Source: Lysobacterales bacterium
Lineage (GTDB): Bacteria > Pseudomonadota > Gammaproteobacteria > Xanthomonadales > SZUA-36
Reading direction: 5' to 3'
DNA: 53,249 bases
Assembly: GCA_013042915.1 (NCBI GenBank)
Contig: JABDPF010000027.1
Coordinates: 1 to 53,249, forward strand
Within the stretch, counting starts at the first letter, position 1, and every line of letters begins with the position of its first letter. The position numbers were made by a program, and so were the translations under genes. The notes under the pieces were generated by a model that saw only the letters and a program-made list of their open reading frames with translations, searched no databases and was not told the origin of the DNA. Shown here one piece after another: positions 33,875 to 43,327 of this stretch.

Positions 33875-35095
33875 TCAGGCTGTGAACGATTCCAAAACGT
33901 GCTCCATTCGCTCGAAGACCGCGGCGATGGTGCGGTTGTCGGGCAACGTGGTCAACCTGAAGTGATCCCGGTACGGCACATTGAAACTGCTGCCGGGAGC
34001 AATCAACACGTGTTGTTTCTCCAGCAACTCCAGGGCGAATGCCTGGTCGTCGAAATCGGGGAAGTGGTCGGCGTTCACCTTGGGAAATGCATACATCGCG
34101 CCCTCGGGGCGCTGTAGCTCGAGGAAATCGCTGGCCTCGACACCGTCGATGATGGCCTGCCGGGACTGGTAAAGCCGCCCACCGGGCGCGGTCAGCTGGG
34201 CAATACTCTGGTGACCGCCAAGTGCGGTCTGCACGGCCCATTGCCCCGGAACATTGGCGCACAGGCGCAGGGAAGCGAGCAATTCCACGGCGTGCAGGTA
34301 ATCGGCCGCATGCTCCCGGTCTCCGTTGAATGAAACCCAGCCCACGCGGTAGCCGCAGGCCCGGTAGATTTTCGACAATCCGTTGAAGGTAGCGCACAGC
34401 GTGTCGTGCACCAAAGTAGCCAGCGGTACGTGCTCTACCCCGTCGAACAGCATCTGGTCGTAGATTTCATCGGCAAACACGATCAGCTGGTTTTCCTCCG
34501 CGATGGCCACGAGCGCTGCCAGCAACTCGCGCGGATAGACGGCGCCGGTCGGGTTATTGGGGTTGATCAACACGATACCGCGCGTGCGGGGGGTCACGAG
34601 GGCTTGAATCTCGTCCGGGTCCGGCAGAAAACCGCGATCGGGTCGGCAGCCATAATAGACGGGTGTGCCGTGGTTCAGCGACACCGAGGCGCTCCACAGC
34701 GGGTAGTCCGGGCTCGGCAGCAAGATTTCGTCGCCGCTGTTGAGCAGGGCGCGCAAAACCAGATCTATGCATTCGCTGACGCCATTGCCCATGAACACGT
34801 GATCCGCGCTGACGTCCATCACGCCGCGGTCCTGCTGTTGCATGACCACCGCCTCGCGCGCAGGAAAAATGCCCTTCTGGTGGCAATAGGCCTCGCTCTG
34901 CCCGAGGTTCTCTATCATCGCCAGCCGCATCGTTTCGGGTGTGCGGTAACCGAAAAGACCGGGATTGCCGATGTTCAGCGAAATGATTTCGTAACCCTGG
35001 CGCTCCATTTCGTGGGCGCGGTGCGCCAGTTCACCACGGATTTCGTACCGGACGTCTTCGAGAATCGAGTTGGTGCGGATCGGCTTTTTGTTCAT
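33875..35095 (-). CDS. alaA: Alanine aminotransferase AlaA
   Basis: PLP aminotransferase that makes alanine from pyruvate and glutamate. 406 residues, like E. coli AlaA (405). The PLP lysine is K242 in NGLSKIYRACGYRVGW, and the family marks NPNNPTGAVYP, SPDYPLWSASV and FADEIYDQM are present. The ATG at 35095 follows a GGAGGGAG site; an upstream in-frame extension to 35254 is rejected because it would run through the shared promoter region with the divergent cysteine-synthase-family gene. Confidence 0.93.
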   Translation of the reverse strand: MNKKPIRTNSILEDVRYEIRGELAHRAHEMERQGYEIISLNIGNPGLFGYRTPETMRLAMIENLGQSEAYCHQKGIFPAREAVVMQQQDRGVMDVSADHVFMGNGVSECIDLVLRALLNSGDEILLPSPDYPLWSASVSLNHGTPVYYGCRPDRGFLPDPDEIQALVTPRTRGIVLINPNNPTGAVYPRELLAALVAIAEENQLIVFADEIYDQMLFDGVEHVPLATLVHDTLCATFNGLSKIYRACGYRVGWVSFNGDREHAADYLHAVELLASLRLCANVPGQWAVQTALGGHQSIAQLTAPGGRLYQSRQAIIDGVEASDFLELQRPEGAMYAFPKVNADHFPDFDDQAFALELLEKQHVLIAPGSSFNVPYRDHFRLTTLPDNRTIAAVFERMEHVLESFTA

Positions 35096-35244
35096 CGTAT
35101 GGCTCCCTCCCCCTCCATCGGAGCATACACAAACCGTTGACAGCCGCAACAATCGCACGATACAAGGGACCCATAAAGACAGGAACCCGGCGGAAGATTT
35201 CAACGTTCCACTCGGTCTCCTGTCACATACTGGAGAGCCATTCA

Positions 35245-36267
35245 ATGAACCCATCGGAAAAAGCCGAAGTGTTGGACGTCGCCTCGCGACCGGAAGACGG
35301 ACCCCCGAAACGCGTGTACGAGAACGTCACGGAACTCGTGGCGGACCCCGAGAATCCTACTCCGATGATCCGGATTAGCCGACGCTTCAACCCCCACAAG
35401 CAGTATGAGTTGTTCGTCAAGCTGGAGCGGAATAACCCGTTCGGATCGATCAAGGACCGGACCGCGCTGTTCCTCCTCAACGGACTGGAGCTCGAGGAAG
35501 GCCAGGTGTTGGCCGAGCCCACGGCCGGCAACACGGGCATCGCGCTGGCTGCGCTGGCCAACGCCCGGGGGATGCCAATCGAACTGGCCCTTCCCGAAGG
35601 CACACCCGAGGAAAAAAAGGCCTTGCTGCGTTTTTTGGGTGCCGAGCTGTTGGAAGTCGAAGACGAGCTGTGCCCGCTGTTTCCCACCGAGGGCGCACGC
35701 GGCGTGGTCAAGAGCCTGGTGGAGAGCGAGGCCTACAACGGGCGATACGTCAGCCCCAACCAATACGAGAACGAGCTCAACGTGGAGGCGCACTATCGCA
35801 CGACCGGCCCCGAAATCTGGAACCAGACCGGCGGCGAGGTCGAGTATTTCTTCGCGGCTTTCGGCACCTGCGGCACCATCACGGGTGTCGGCCGTTACCT
35901 CAAGGAGCGCAACCCGAAGGTGAAAATCATCGGCATCGAGCCGGCTTCGCGCAACCACCGCCTGTCCGGCATCAAGAAAATCTCGAACCTTCCCGACGAG
36001 CACAAACCCAAGATTCTCGATTACTCGCTGCTCGACGACATCATCGAGGTCGAAGACCACGAGGCTTTTGACGCGGCCATCGAGGCGGCCCGTTCCGAGG
36101 GTCTGATGGTGGGGCCGACGACCGGCGCGTTACTGCACGCGGCGAGGGTAACCGGTGCCACGAACAACGGCACCGCGGTGGTCATCTCACCGGACGACGC
36201 AACCAAGTACATCAGCCAGTACGGCCAATACCTCGCTGAAAAGGCGGCCGGTCAGGAATCCAGATAG
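35245..36267 (+). CDS. PLP-dependent cysteine synthase family enzyme
   Basis: 340 residues, fold type II. The PLP lysine K70 is in GSIKDRTA; the substrate loop reads PTAGNTG where most members have PTSGNTG; the phosphate-binding loop is GTCGTITGVG. It joins sulfide (or another nucleophile) to an activated serine. Membership in the O-acetylserine, O-phosphoserine or cystathionine beta-synthase-like branch cannot be fixed by eye. GGAGAG lies 8 nt before the ATG at 35245. It is divergent from alaA and near serCA, whose pathway makes O-phosphoserine. Its end overlaps the next gene's by 16 bp (convergent). Confidence 0.88.
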   Translation: MNPSEKAEVLDVASRPEDGPPKRVYENVTELVADPENPTPMIRISRRFNPHKQYELFVKLERNNPFGSIKDRTALFLLNGLELEEGQVLAEPTAGNTGIALAALANARGMPIELALPEGTPEEKKALLRFLGAELLEVEDELCPLFPTEGARGVVKSLVESEAYNGRYVSPNQYENELNVEAHYRTTGPEIWNQTGGEVEYFFAAFGTCGTITGVGRYLKERNPKVKIIGIEPASRNHRLSGIKKISNLPDEHKPKILDYSLLDDIIEVEDHEAFDAAIEAARSEGLMVGPTTGALLHAARVTGATNNGTAVVISPDDATKYISQYGQYLAEKAAGQESR

Positions 36268-37508
36268 CGCAGGATTTCCAGCAGGAAACCGTGGCCGTCG
36301 AGCCGGCCCAGAGAGCCGGACCGGCAGGCGGTCTCACCGAAATTGGGCGGATCCCCGCCGTCCCGGGCATCGAATGTGTCCGGCGCACACAGCAGGACCG
36401 GCACCGGGTCGGACGTGTGGGCGCCGGTATTGCTGTCGGTCGTGTGATCGGACGCCAGCGCAATCGCGGCCCCCGAGTCTTCCAGCACGACCAAAGCACG
36501 GTCCAGGCGTTCGATGAAATCTCGTTTGCCTTCGGGCTGAAAATCATGCGAAAAGAGGTCGGTGGCCTTGATGTGCACGTAGACCAATGGGAAATCTGCC
36601 AAGGTGTCCCGGGCCGCTTTCAATTTGCCCTTTAGAGCGGTGCTCGCGTCGGCCGTGAACCCCGGTTGGCGGACGATATGGAGTCCGAATACCCTGCCCA
36701 GGCCTGCCACCGTGTTACAGCCCACCACCAGAGCCGCCGGGATTTGCCGCTCGTCGAGGACGCTGTCCAGGTCGAACCAGGCCCCGGCGCCTCTTGTAAT
36801 CACCCCGGTAACCGGGAGTTTTCCATCGGCTTCCCGCTTTGAATTCAGCGGATGGCGAGCGAGTATCTCATGAGCCTCCTGCACGTATTGATTGACCAGT
36901 TCAGCGGTTGCGGCCGAGCCGGGGTGCAGAGGCTCGCAGGGTTTGAGGGCGGTCGGCATCGATCCGTCACCGGGGTCGGTATCCGAAAGCGCGGCGCCGA
37001 GACCGGGCCCGCTAAACACCAGCGCTCCGCGGTGCTGATCGGTGGTCCGGAAACGCGCAGTAACGCCGTTGCCCAGGGCGACCTCTTCGATGGCCTTGGC
37101 AAACTCAGGCGCGTCGCCAATGACACGCCCCGCGCGCCGGTCGCGCACCCGGAAGCCGTCCCCTGCCCTCTCGAGGGTCGCCAGGTTGGCCCGAAAAGCA
37201 ACGTCCCCGGGTTCGAGGTTGAGCCCTGCCCCGGCGGCCTCCACCGGGCCGCGCTTGAGCAATTTCCTTTGGCGCGGCCGCAGGCCAAACAGAATGCCCA
37301 CACCGGTGTGCGTGTTGGGAACGACCCCGCGGGCAATCGGGTCGACCAGCCCACACCGCCCTGCCGAGGCAAGACGGTCCAGCCGTGGCGTTCGTGCAGC
37401 CTCCAGGGGCGTTTGTTGCCCCAGCGCCGGGATGGGCTGGTCACCCAGCCCGTCGAGAATCAGGACGACGCAACGGCGATGCCTCTTGCGGTCTCGATCG
37501 CCCTTCAT
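36252..37508 (-). CDS. Archaeal-type phosphoglycerate mutase-like metalloenzyme (alkaline phosphatase superfamily)
   Basis: 418 residues. The metal-binding start VVLILDGLGD (14-23) and the late ligands ATDLFSHD and ASDHTTDSNTGAHTSDP mark the ApgM / BPG-independent mutase branch. Where the nucleophile is expected the sequence is VPNTHTGVG (T66 or T68), a threonine rather than the serine of standard mutases. The ATG at 37508 overlaps the stop of the upstream kinase-like gene (ATGA), so both are coupled. It could interconvert 3- and 2-phosphoglycerate or act on the kinase product; the reaction is not certain. Confidence 0.8.
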   Translation of the reverse strand: MKGDRDRKRHRRCVVLILDGLGDQPIPALGQQTPLEAARTPRLDRLASAGRCGLVDPIARGVVPNTHTGVGILFGLRPRQRKLLKRGPVEAAGAGLNLEPGDVAFRANLATLERAGDGFRVRDRRAGRVIGDAPEFAKAIEEVALGNGVTARFRTTDQHRGALVFSGPGLGAALSDTDPGDGSMPTALKPCEPLHPGSAATAELVNQYVQEAHEILARHPLNSKREADGKLPVTGVITRGAGAWFDLDSVLDERQIPAALVVGCNTVAGLGRVFGLHIVRQPGFTADASTALKGKLKAARDTLADFPLVYVHIKATDLFSHDFQPEGKRDFIERLDRALVVLEDSGAAIALASDHTTDSNTGAHTSDPVPVLLCAPDTFDARDGGDPPNFGETACRSGSLGRLDGHGFLLEILRYLDS

Positions 37509-38761
37509 TCCGTCGCCAGTCGGGTCACGGCCTGCTGCCACGAATCGTCGACGGCCTCGCCACCAACCCGATCCACGACGGCACCGAATACCTCACGGGG
37601 GCTGGAGTCGAAATGCTTGGACAACTCCACGATGACCTGCAGGATTACCTGCTGCACGGCTTTTTCTTTGTCGTGGTTGGTGATGATGGCCGCATCGTAG
37701 CGATCGGCTTCAGACAGCAGGAAAGACTGCAGGCTCCAGATCGCATCGAACTTGTTCAGATAGCGCTTGGCCCGGCGTGCCGGCACCTCCTTGCCCCGCC
37801 CCTTGAGCCGGGACTTGAGTTCCTTGGCTTTCAACACGGCCAGCGTGGTATGCACGGCGATCGGCCTGGGGTCATCCGGCAGGCGTTCGAGTAACTCGGG
37901 ATGGGCATGCACACCCTCCAGGATCACCGGAACCGATTCCTCGAACGCGCGCTGCAAAACGGCCTCGCAGGCGACCGCCAGCAAGTCGGATTGGCTTCGA
38001 AAGCCGTCGGCCACCAGCTGGTCCGGATCCCGCTCACGGGCATCGCGGATGGGCAGGGCCTTCCAGGCTTCGAAAGAAGATGTGTGCAACATCGGCAGCA
38101 AGCGATCGGGAATCATCATTCGCATCACCTCGCGCAGCATGTCGGTGGACTGGATGCGCACGATGTCCAGCACGTGGGCCACCTCGGTGGCGACCGTGCT
38201 TTTTCCGCTACCCACGGCGCCGCAAATCAAGAGCATCAGCGAACGCGAGCTCTGTCGGTACTCGGACCAGATCAGGAATCTCCGCGCCATCTTCTTCGAG
38301 ACTTCCTGGCGAAGATACAGGTAGGTCACGTAGCCCAGCTGGCGGGTGGTGACCGTGGTCACGCCATCCACCAGCAAGCGCTCGTAAATGGCATCGGTGA
38401 CCTGTTCCGCCTTCTCAGCTTTCATGCCACTGGCCTGCAAGAACCGCTCGTGCCGGCTGCGAGAAAATGCGCTCTTGTTGCCCTTGCGGCTGTTGACCTC
38501 GATGCGCATCGTGCTGGTAAGCGGCAGTCCGTAGGGGTCGACCGCGCCCAGATGACCCCGCGATTCGAGCAGGGCGGAGATTCTTTCACGGACTTCGCTG
38601 GCCGAGATTTCCTCCGTGTCGTCCAGTTCCTCCCTGAGTTCCGTTGCCAGGCTGTGCGCGTCGTCGAACTCCAGCCCGGCATCGAGCAGACTGCGCACCA
38701 GGATTCCCCGCAGAAACGGTATTTTCGTTTGGTCTTTGTCATTGACGACGATGGTTTTCAT
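37505..38761 (-). CDS. 2-phosphoglycerate kinase-like protein with N-terminal ATP-cone
   Basis: 418 residues. An N-terminal ATP-cone-like domain (residues about 1-90, TKIPFLRGILVRSLLDAGLE) is followed by a P-loop kinase domain with GAVGSGKST at 181-189 and RIQSTDMLREVMR after it. This matches 2-phosphoglycerate kinase-like proteins; the archaeal enzyme makes 2,3-bisphosphoglycerate en route to the cyclic compatible solute. The bacterial homologues lack an established role. It is translationally coupled to the mutase-like gene and divergent from pap, with 223 bp between them. Confidence 0.82.
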   Translation of the reverse strand: MKTIVVNDKDQTKIPFLRGILVRSLLDAGLEFDDAHSLATELREELDDTEEISASEVRERISALLESRGHLGAVDPYGLPLTSTMRIEVNSRKGNKSAFSRSRHERFLQASGMKAEKAEQVTDAIYERLLVDGVTTVTTRQLGYVTYLYLRQEVSKKMARRFLIWSEYRQSSRSLMLLICGAVGSGKSTVATEVAHVLDIVRIQSTDMLREVMRMMIPDRLLPMLHTSSFEAWKALPIRDARERDPDQLVADGFRSQSDLLAVACEAVLQRAFEESVPVILEGVHAHPELLERLPDDPRPIAVHTTLAVLKAKELKSRLKGRGKEVPARRAKRYLNKFDAIWSLQSFLLSEADRYDAAIITNHDKEKAVQQVILQVIVELSKHFDSSPREVFGAVVDRVGGEAVDDSWQQAVTRLATE

Positions 38762-38984
38762 GGATTTTTAGCTCGCCCCGGCCCTTCACTGGACACGCAT
38801 TGTACCAACAAGAAGGCTTGCCTCCCTCCTGCCGCAGCTGGCGAAAGTCGGCGGCGCGCGCACAGGCAACCGACACGCGCTCCCCGGGCAGCCTCGCGCT
38901 TTTCGGAATCGAAGCCGCCAAATCATCAGGTTTCGGGCCCGAATGTGTTATCTTTTGCGCCGTTGAGGAATCGCAGGAAGAACG

Positions 38985-40517
38985 ATGTTCCAAACAGCGG
39001 AACTGGGTCAAAAAGTCCTTAAAAAAGAATTCAAAGATCAGGAACTGGTTCTCAGGACCAACCTGCTCGCCTTACAGCAGCAATTGCTCAAACAAGGCGA
39101 TTATTCGGTGCTGATCGATTTCGCCGGCGTTCGAGGTGCCGGCAAGGGCACATCGACCAACCTTTTGAACAAGTGGATGGACGCGCGCTGGATTCTCACG
39201 CACGCCTACGATAAGCCAACCGACGAGGAATCGGGGCGCCCCCGGTTCTGGAAGTTCTGGCGCTTCATGCCGCCCAAGGGCCAGATCGGCATCCACCTCA
39301 GCGGCCGATACTCCCGCCCGCTGCTCGATTACGTGTACGGCAACATCGACCTCAGCCAATTTAGACACCAGCTGGACCACATCAACACGTTCGAGAAAAC
39401 ACTGGCCGATGACGGCACGATGGTCCTCAAGTTCTGGATGCACATCAGCAAGGAGGCCCAGAGAAAGCGGCTGGAAAAACTGGAAAAGGACCCGCTGCGC
39501 AGCTGGCGCATGTCCGAAATCGACTGGAAGCACTACGAAATGTACGACCAGTTCATCGAGGCGGCCGAACTGATCGTCATGCAAACCAATACCGGGCATG
39601 CCCCCTGGGAAATCGTGGAGGGCGGCGACAAGCGCTACCGCGCCCTGCGGGTAGGAGAGTTGGTCCAGGAAAACCTCGAACGACACATGGTCAGCGAGGA
39701 AATCCGTCAGAAGTACCTGTCCGAGATGCGCGCCAAGCTGGAAGAGAAGACCGAGGAGCAGGAAGCGGAGGGGCTCAACCTGCCGAAGACCATCCTCGAC
39801 AAACTCGATTTTTCCAAGACGGTCAGCAAGTCCACGTACCGCAACAAATTAGTACAGGGCCAAGCCCGCCTGGCGGCGCTTCACGGTGAGATGATCAAGC
39901 GGGGGCGCTCGACGATACTGGTGTTCGAAGGCCCCGACGCAGCCGGCAAGGGAGGCACGATTCGCCAGATTACCGAGGCCCTGGACGCGCGCTATTACAA
40001 GGTCTACCCCTTTGCCGCGCCGACCGAGACCGAGCGCGCGCACCACTACCTCTGGCGCTTCTGGAACTGCATCCCGATGGCCGGCCGAATGACCATTTTC
40101 GACCGCAGCTGGTACGGACGGGTGCTGGTGGAACGCATCGAAGGCTTCGCCGGCGACGACGAGTGGCGCAGGGCCTTCGCCGAGATCAACGATTTCGAAG
40201 ACCAGCTGATCGACGACGGTCTCGTTCTGTTGAAGTTCTGGCTGCAGATCAGCAAGGACGAACAACTCGCCCGCTTCAAGTCACGCGAAGTGACGCCTCA
40301 CAAGCGCTGGAAGCTGCAGGACGAGGACTGGCGAAACCGCGAGAAATGGGACGAATACAACGTCGCCGCCCACGAGATGATCCAGCAGACCTCGGTCAAG
40401 AACTCACCCTGGGTGCTGGTTGAGAACGAGAGCAAGCACTACGGCCGCATCGCGGTGCTCGAATCAGTCTGCGATGCGCTAGAAGCGGCCCTGGAAAACC
40501 AAGACCACGTCAGTTAG
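38985..40517 (+). CDS. pap: Polyphosphate:AMP phosphotransferase (PPK2 class II, two-domain)
   Basis: Uses polyphosphate to phosphorylate AMP to ADP. 510 residues, with tandem PPK2 domains. The second has a full set: Walker A GPDAAGKGG (K322) and Walker B DRSWYGRVLVERIE. The first keeps a P-loop (GVRGAGKGT, 48-56) but has HLSGRYSRPLLD in place of the DRSWY motif, so it is probably not catalytic, as is usual for this class. AGGAAG lies before the ATG; GTGTTATCTTTT upstream could be part of a promoter. The next gene follows after 19 nt. Confidence 0.93.
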   Translation: MFQTAELGQKVLKKEFKDQELVLRTNLLALQQQLLKQGDYSVLIDFAGVRGAGKGTSTNLLNKWMDARWILTHAYDKPTDEESGRPRFWKFWRFMPPKGQIGIHLSGRYSRPLLDYVYGNIDLSQFRHQLDHINTFEKTLADDGTMVLKFWMHISKEAQRKRLEKLEKDPLRSWRMSEIDWKHYEMYDQFIEAAELIVMQTNTGHAPWEIVEGGDKRYRALRVGELVQENLERHMVSEEIRQKYLSEMRAKLEEKTEEQEAEGLNLPKTILDKLDFSKTVSKSTYRNKLVQGQARLAALHGEMIKRGRSTILVFEGPDAAGKGGTIRQITEALDARYYKVYPFAAPTETERAHHYLWRFWNCIPMAGRMTIFDRSWYGRVLVERIEGFAGDDEWRRAFAEINDFEDQLIDDGLVLLKFWLQISKDEQLARFKSREVTPHKRWKLQDEDWRNREKWDEYNVAAHEMIQQTSVKNSPWVLVENESKHYGRIAVLESVCDALEAALENQDHVS

Positions 40518-40536
40518 CGTGAACAGGCCGTAGACC

Positions 40537-41427
40537 TTGAACAGAACCCGATTCCCCGGCCACGAGCACTACCAGACTTTTCCGGAGATCGACCCTGCCG
40601 ATTCGCTGATCGGGCCGGGTGACCCCCCGCCTTACATGACCTACAACGATCATGGTCGAGCGCCGGTGCTGCTGGTGGCTGACCACGCCAGCCCGTTCTT
40701 CCCGGCGGCTCTCAGGCAGCTGGGCCTCGCCGACTGGGTGCTGGACAAACACGTTGCCTGGGACATCGGCGTGGACGAACTGGTGCGTTGCCTGGCCGAC
40801 GAGCTCGACGCGCCGGCCGTACTGGCCGGTTTTTCACGCCTGGTCGCCGATCCCAACCGACGACCGGACGACAAGGGCGTGATTCCGGACATCAGCGACG
40901 GCATCGCGGTTCCCGGCAACATGGACCTGACCGCGGACCAGCGCCGGCAGCGTTTCGAGTCGTTTTTCTGGCCGTACCACGACGCCATCGACGCGCGTCT
41001 CGATACCTTCCGTAACCAAGGCATCGTGCCGGCCATGATCGCGGTGCACACCTGCTCGCCGGTCTTCGACCGCATCGTTCGCCCCTGGCACGTGGGGGTG
41101 ATGTGGGACAAGGATCCGCGCATCCCGGTTGCCCTGTTGCAACATTTCAATGCGCAGGCTGAGGTCTGCATCGGCGACAACGAGCCGTATTCGGGTCGCC
41201 ACCCGCACGATTTCACGATCGATTTCCACGCCGAGGCCAACGGGCTGCCGCACGTGGGCTTCGAAGTTCGGCAGGACCTGGTGGCGACGCATCAAGGCGC
41301 CCGCTACTGGGCGGGCATCCTGGCAAAGGCGCTGAAACCGATACTTGCCGACCCGAAGCTGTATACCCTCTGGGACGGCGCTGCTGAGCTGGAAAACGGC
41401 TCGCAACCGAGGATGGCTGCCCCGTGA
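40537..41427 (+). CDS. N-formylglutamate amidohydrolase family protein
   Basis: 296 residues, zinc-dependent amidohydrolase fold related to HutG. Visible family marks are [10 protein letters not shown] (near the N-terminus), [24 protein letters not shown] and the C-terminal [18 protein letters not shown]. Members hydrolyse N-formylglutamate or related acylated amino acids. The start is a TTG at 40537 without a clear ribosome binding site; the next ATG (residue 34) would cut conserved sequence. It overlaps the following membrane protein gene by GTGA, but no histidine-degradation genes are near. Confidence 0.87.
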   Translation: MNRTRFPGHEHYQTFPEIDPADSLIGPGDPPPYMTYNDHGRAPVLLVADHASPFFPAALRQLGLADWVLDKHVAWDIGVDELVRCLADELDAPAVLAGFSRLVADPNRRPDDKGVIPDISDGIAVPGNMDLTADQRRQRFESFFWPYHDAIDARLDTFRNQGIVPAMIAVHTCSPVFDRIVRPWHVGVMWDKDPRIPVALLQHFNAQAEVCIGDNEPYSGRHPHDFTIDFHAEANGLPHVGFEVRQDLVATHQGARYWAGILAKALKPILADPKLYTLWDGAAELENGSQPRMAAP

Positions 41428-42158
41428 TTGCCGTCCTCAAACAGTTCCTTCGCTCGCTGCTGGCAAGCTTCAAGGATCTTCTGCCCATCATCCTGGTGAT
41501 CAGTTTTTTCCAGTTGGTGGTGTTGCGACAACCGGTCCCCGACCTTGGCCAAATACTGGCCGGCGGCGTGATGGTACTGGTCGGCCTGAGCCTGTTCGTG
41601 CAGGGCCTGCAGCTGGCCCTTTTTCCGCTGGGCGAAGAAATGGCCTACAGCTTCGTTCGCAAAGGCAACCTGTGGCTGCTGCTGCTGTTCGCTTTCACCC
41701 TCGGCTTTGGCACCACCGTGGCCGAACCGGCCCTGATCGCCATCGCCCAGGAGGCCTCTGAAATAGCAGCTTCCGGTGGCGTCATCGCCGACGTCGAAGA
41801 GGCGCGCCAACGGTATGCCACCGGCCTGCGCCTGGTCGTCGCGCTGGCCGTTGGGTTCGCACTGCTGGTCGGCGTCATCCGCATTCTGAAAGGCTGGCCG
41901 GTTCAGTACCTGATCATCGGCGGCTATATCGGCGTCGTGGTCATGACGGGCTTCGCGCCGAAGGAAATCATCGGCATCGCTTATGACTCCGGCGGCGTCA
42001 CAACGTCCACGGTCACCGTTCCCCTGGTCGCCGCCCTGGGCATCGGCCTGGCGAGCAGTATTCGCGGCCGAGATCCGCTGATCGACGGTTTCGGGTTGAT
42101 CGCGTTCGCGTCCCTCACCCCCATGATTTTCGTCATGGGCTACGGCATGTTGTTCTGA
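41424..42158 (+). CDS. DUF1538 membrane protein A
   Basis: 244 residues with about six hydrophobic helices. Two signature motifs are seen: [15 protein letters not shown] and [22 protein letters not shown]. The same two motifs occur in the next gene. The family is an uncharacterised, probable transporter, often as adjacent paralogues. GTG start at 41424 overlapping the previous stop. With the next three genes it forms a tight unit (gaps of 9 and 14 nt, then a GTGA overlap). Confidence 0.85.
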   Translation: MIAVLKQFLRSLLASFKDLLPIILVISFFQLVVLRQPVPDLGQILAGGVMVLVGLSLFVQGLQLALFPLGEEMAYSFVRKGNLWLLLLFAFTLGFGTTVAEPALIAIAQEASEIAASGGVIADVEEARQRYATGLRLVVALAVGFALLVGVIRILKGWPVQYLIIGGYIGVVVMTGFAPKEIIGIAYDSGGVTTSTVTVPLVAALGIGLASSIRGRDPLIDGFGLIAFASLTPMIFVMGYGMLF

Positions 42159-42167
42159 GGCGGCCCG

Positions 42168-42962
42168 ATGGATGCATTGATCATTTTTGGCGAAACCGTG
42201 CTGGGCATGCTGATCGACGTTCTGCCGATCGCGGCCATTCTGATCGGTTTCCAGGTCTTCATCCTGCGTCGCCCAATTCACCACCCGGGCCGGGTCATCT
42301 TCGGCCTGATCCTTGTGCTGTTTGGCCTGGCGCTGTTCCTGCAAGGCCTGGAATTAGCGCTGTTCCCGCTGGGACGGTTGATGGCCGAACAATTGACGCT
42401 GCCCTCGTTCATCCTGGGCGAAGGGGTCGAAGCCATCACCGCATTCACCTGGAGCGACTACCTCTGGGTCTACATATTTGCCGCCGCGATCGGCTTCGCG
42501 ACCACGGTGGCCGAGCCCGCCTTGATCGCCGTTTCGATCAAGGCCAACCAGGTATCCGGTGGCACGATCACGGTCAACGGTTTGCGCTTCGCCGTCGCGG
42601 TAGGCGTCGCCCTGGGCGTCGCCCTCGGAACGTTCCGCATCGTTACCGGCACGCCGCTGCACTGGTACATCATCACCGGCTACGTGGTGGTCATCGTGCA
42701 AACCCTGCGCGCGCCCCGTGCCATCATCCCCCTGGCCTACGATTCCGGCGGCGTCACGACATCGACGGTCACCGTTCCCCTGGTTGCGGCCCTGGGGCTG
42801 GGGCTGGCCGAAACCATCCCTGGGCGCAGCGCCTTGCTGGACGGATTCGGCCTGATCGCCTTTGCCAGCCTGTTCCCGATGATCTCGGTAATGGCCTACG
42901 CCCAAATCAGCGAATGGCGCACCCAACGAAGCCGTCGAAAGAACTCGGAAAATTCATCCTGA
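42168..42962 (+). CDS. DUF1538 membrane protein B
   Basis: 264 residues, a paralogue of the preceding protein. It carries [14 protein letters not shown] and [22 protein letters not shown] and ends with a hydrophilic, basic tail (SEWRTQRSRRKN). The duplicated motifs suggest the two proteins assemble as unequal halves of one transport unit. It lies 9 nt downstream of its partner and 14 nt before the P-II-like gene. The substrate is unknown. Confidence 0.85.
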   Translation: MDALIIFGETVLGMLIDVLPIAAILIGFQVFILRRPIHHPGRVIFGLILVLFGLALFLQGLELALFPLGRLMAEQLTLPSFILGEGVEAITAFTWSDYLWVYIFAAAIGFATTVAEPALIAVSIKANQVSGGTITVNGLRFAVAVGVALGVALGTFRIVTGTPLHWYIITGYVVVIVQTLRAPRAIIPLAYDSGGVTTSTVTVPLVAALGLGLAETIPGRSALLDGFGLIAFASLFPMISVMAYAQISEWRTQRSRRKNSENSS

Positions 42963-42976
42963 AGAGAGGATAAAGC

Positions 42977-43327
42977 ATGCATTTCAAACTTATTATCGCC
43001 ATGGTCGAGGACCACCACACCGAAGAAATCCTGGCCGCGTCACGCGACGAGGGCGCCACCGGCGCCACGGTTCTCAACCAGGCACGTGGCGAGGGGCTCA
43101 GCCCGGCCAAGACGTTCATGGGCCTGAGCATCGGCAACCAGGTGGACGTGGTCCTGATGCTGGTGGAGGAACACCTGAGCCGGCACGTGCTCGAACGGAT
43201 CGCCGAGGTCGGACAATTCGACGAAACGCCCGGCACGGGCATCACTTTTCAAATCGACGTCGAGGACGCGATCGGTGTTCGGCACCAGATCAGCGCGCTG
43301 ACCGAAACCGTGGAGGACATCCTGTGA
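42977..43327 (+). CDS. P-II-like signalling protein
   Basis: 116 residues with the P-II ferredoxin-like fold (MHFKLIIAMVEDHHTEEILAASRDEGATGATVL) and a C-terminal TPGTGITFQIDVEDAIG turn. The T-loop region differs from GlnB/GlnK, and the uridylylated tyrosine is not evident, so it belongs to a non-canonical branch. P-II relatives bind nucleotides and plug or gate membrane transporters. GAGAGGA is upstream. Next to the DUF1538 pair it is the natural regulator of that putative transporter. Confidence 0.85.
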   Translation: MHFKLIIAMVEDHHTEEILAASRDEGATGATVLNQARGEGLSPAKTFMGLSIGNQVDVVLMLVEEHLSRHVLERIAEVGQFDETPGTGITFQIDVEDAIGVRHQISALTETVEDIL

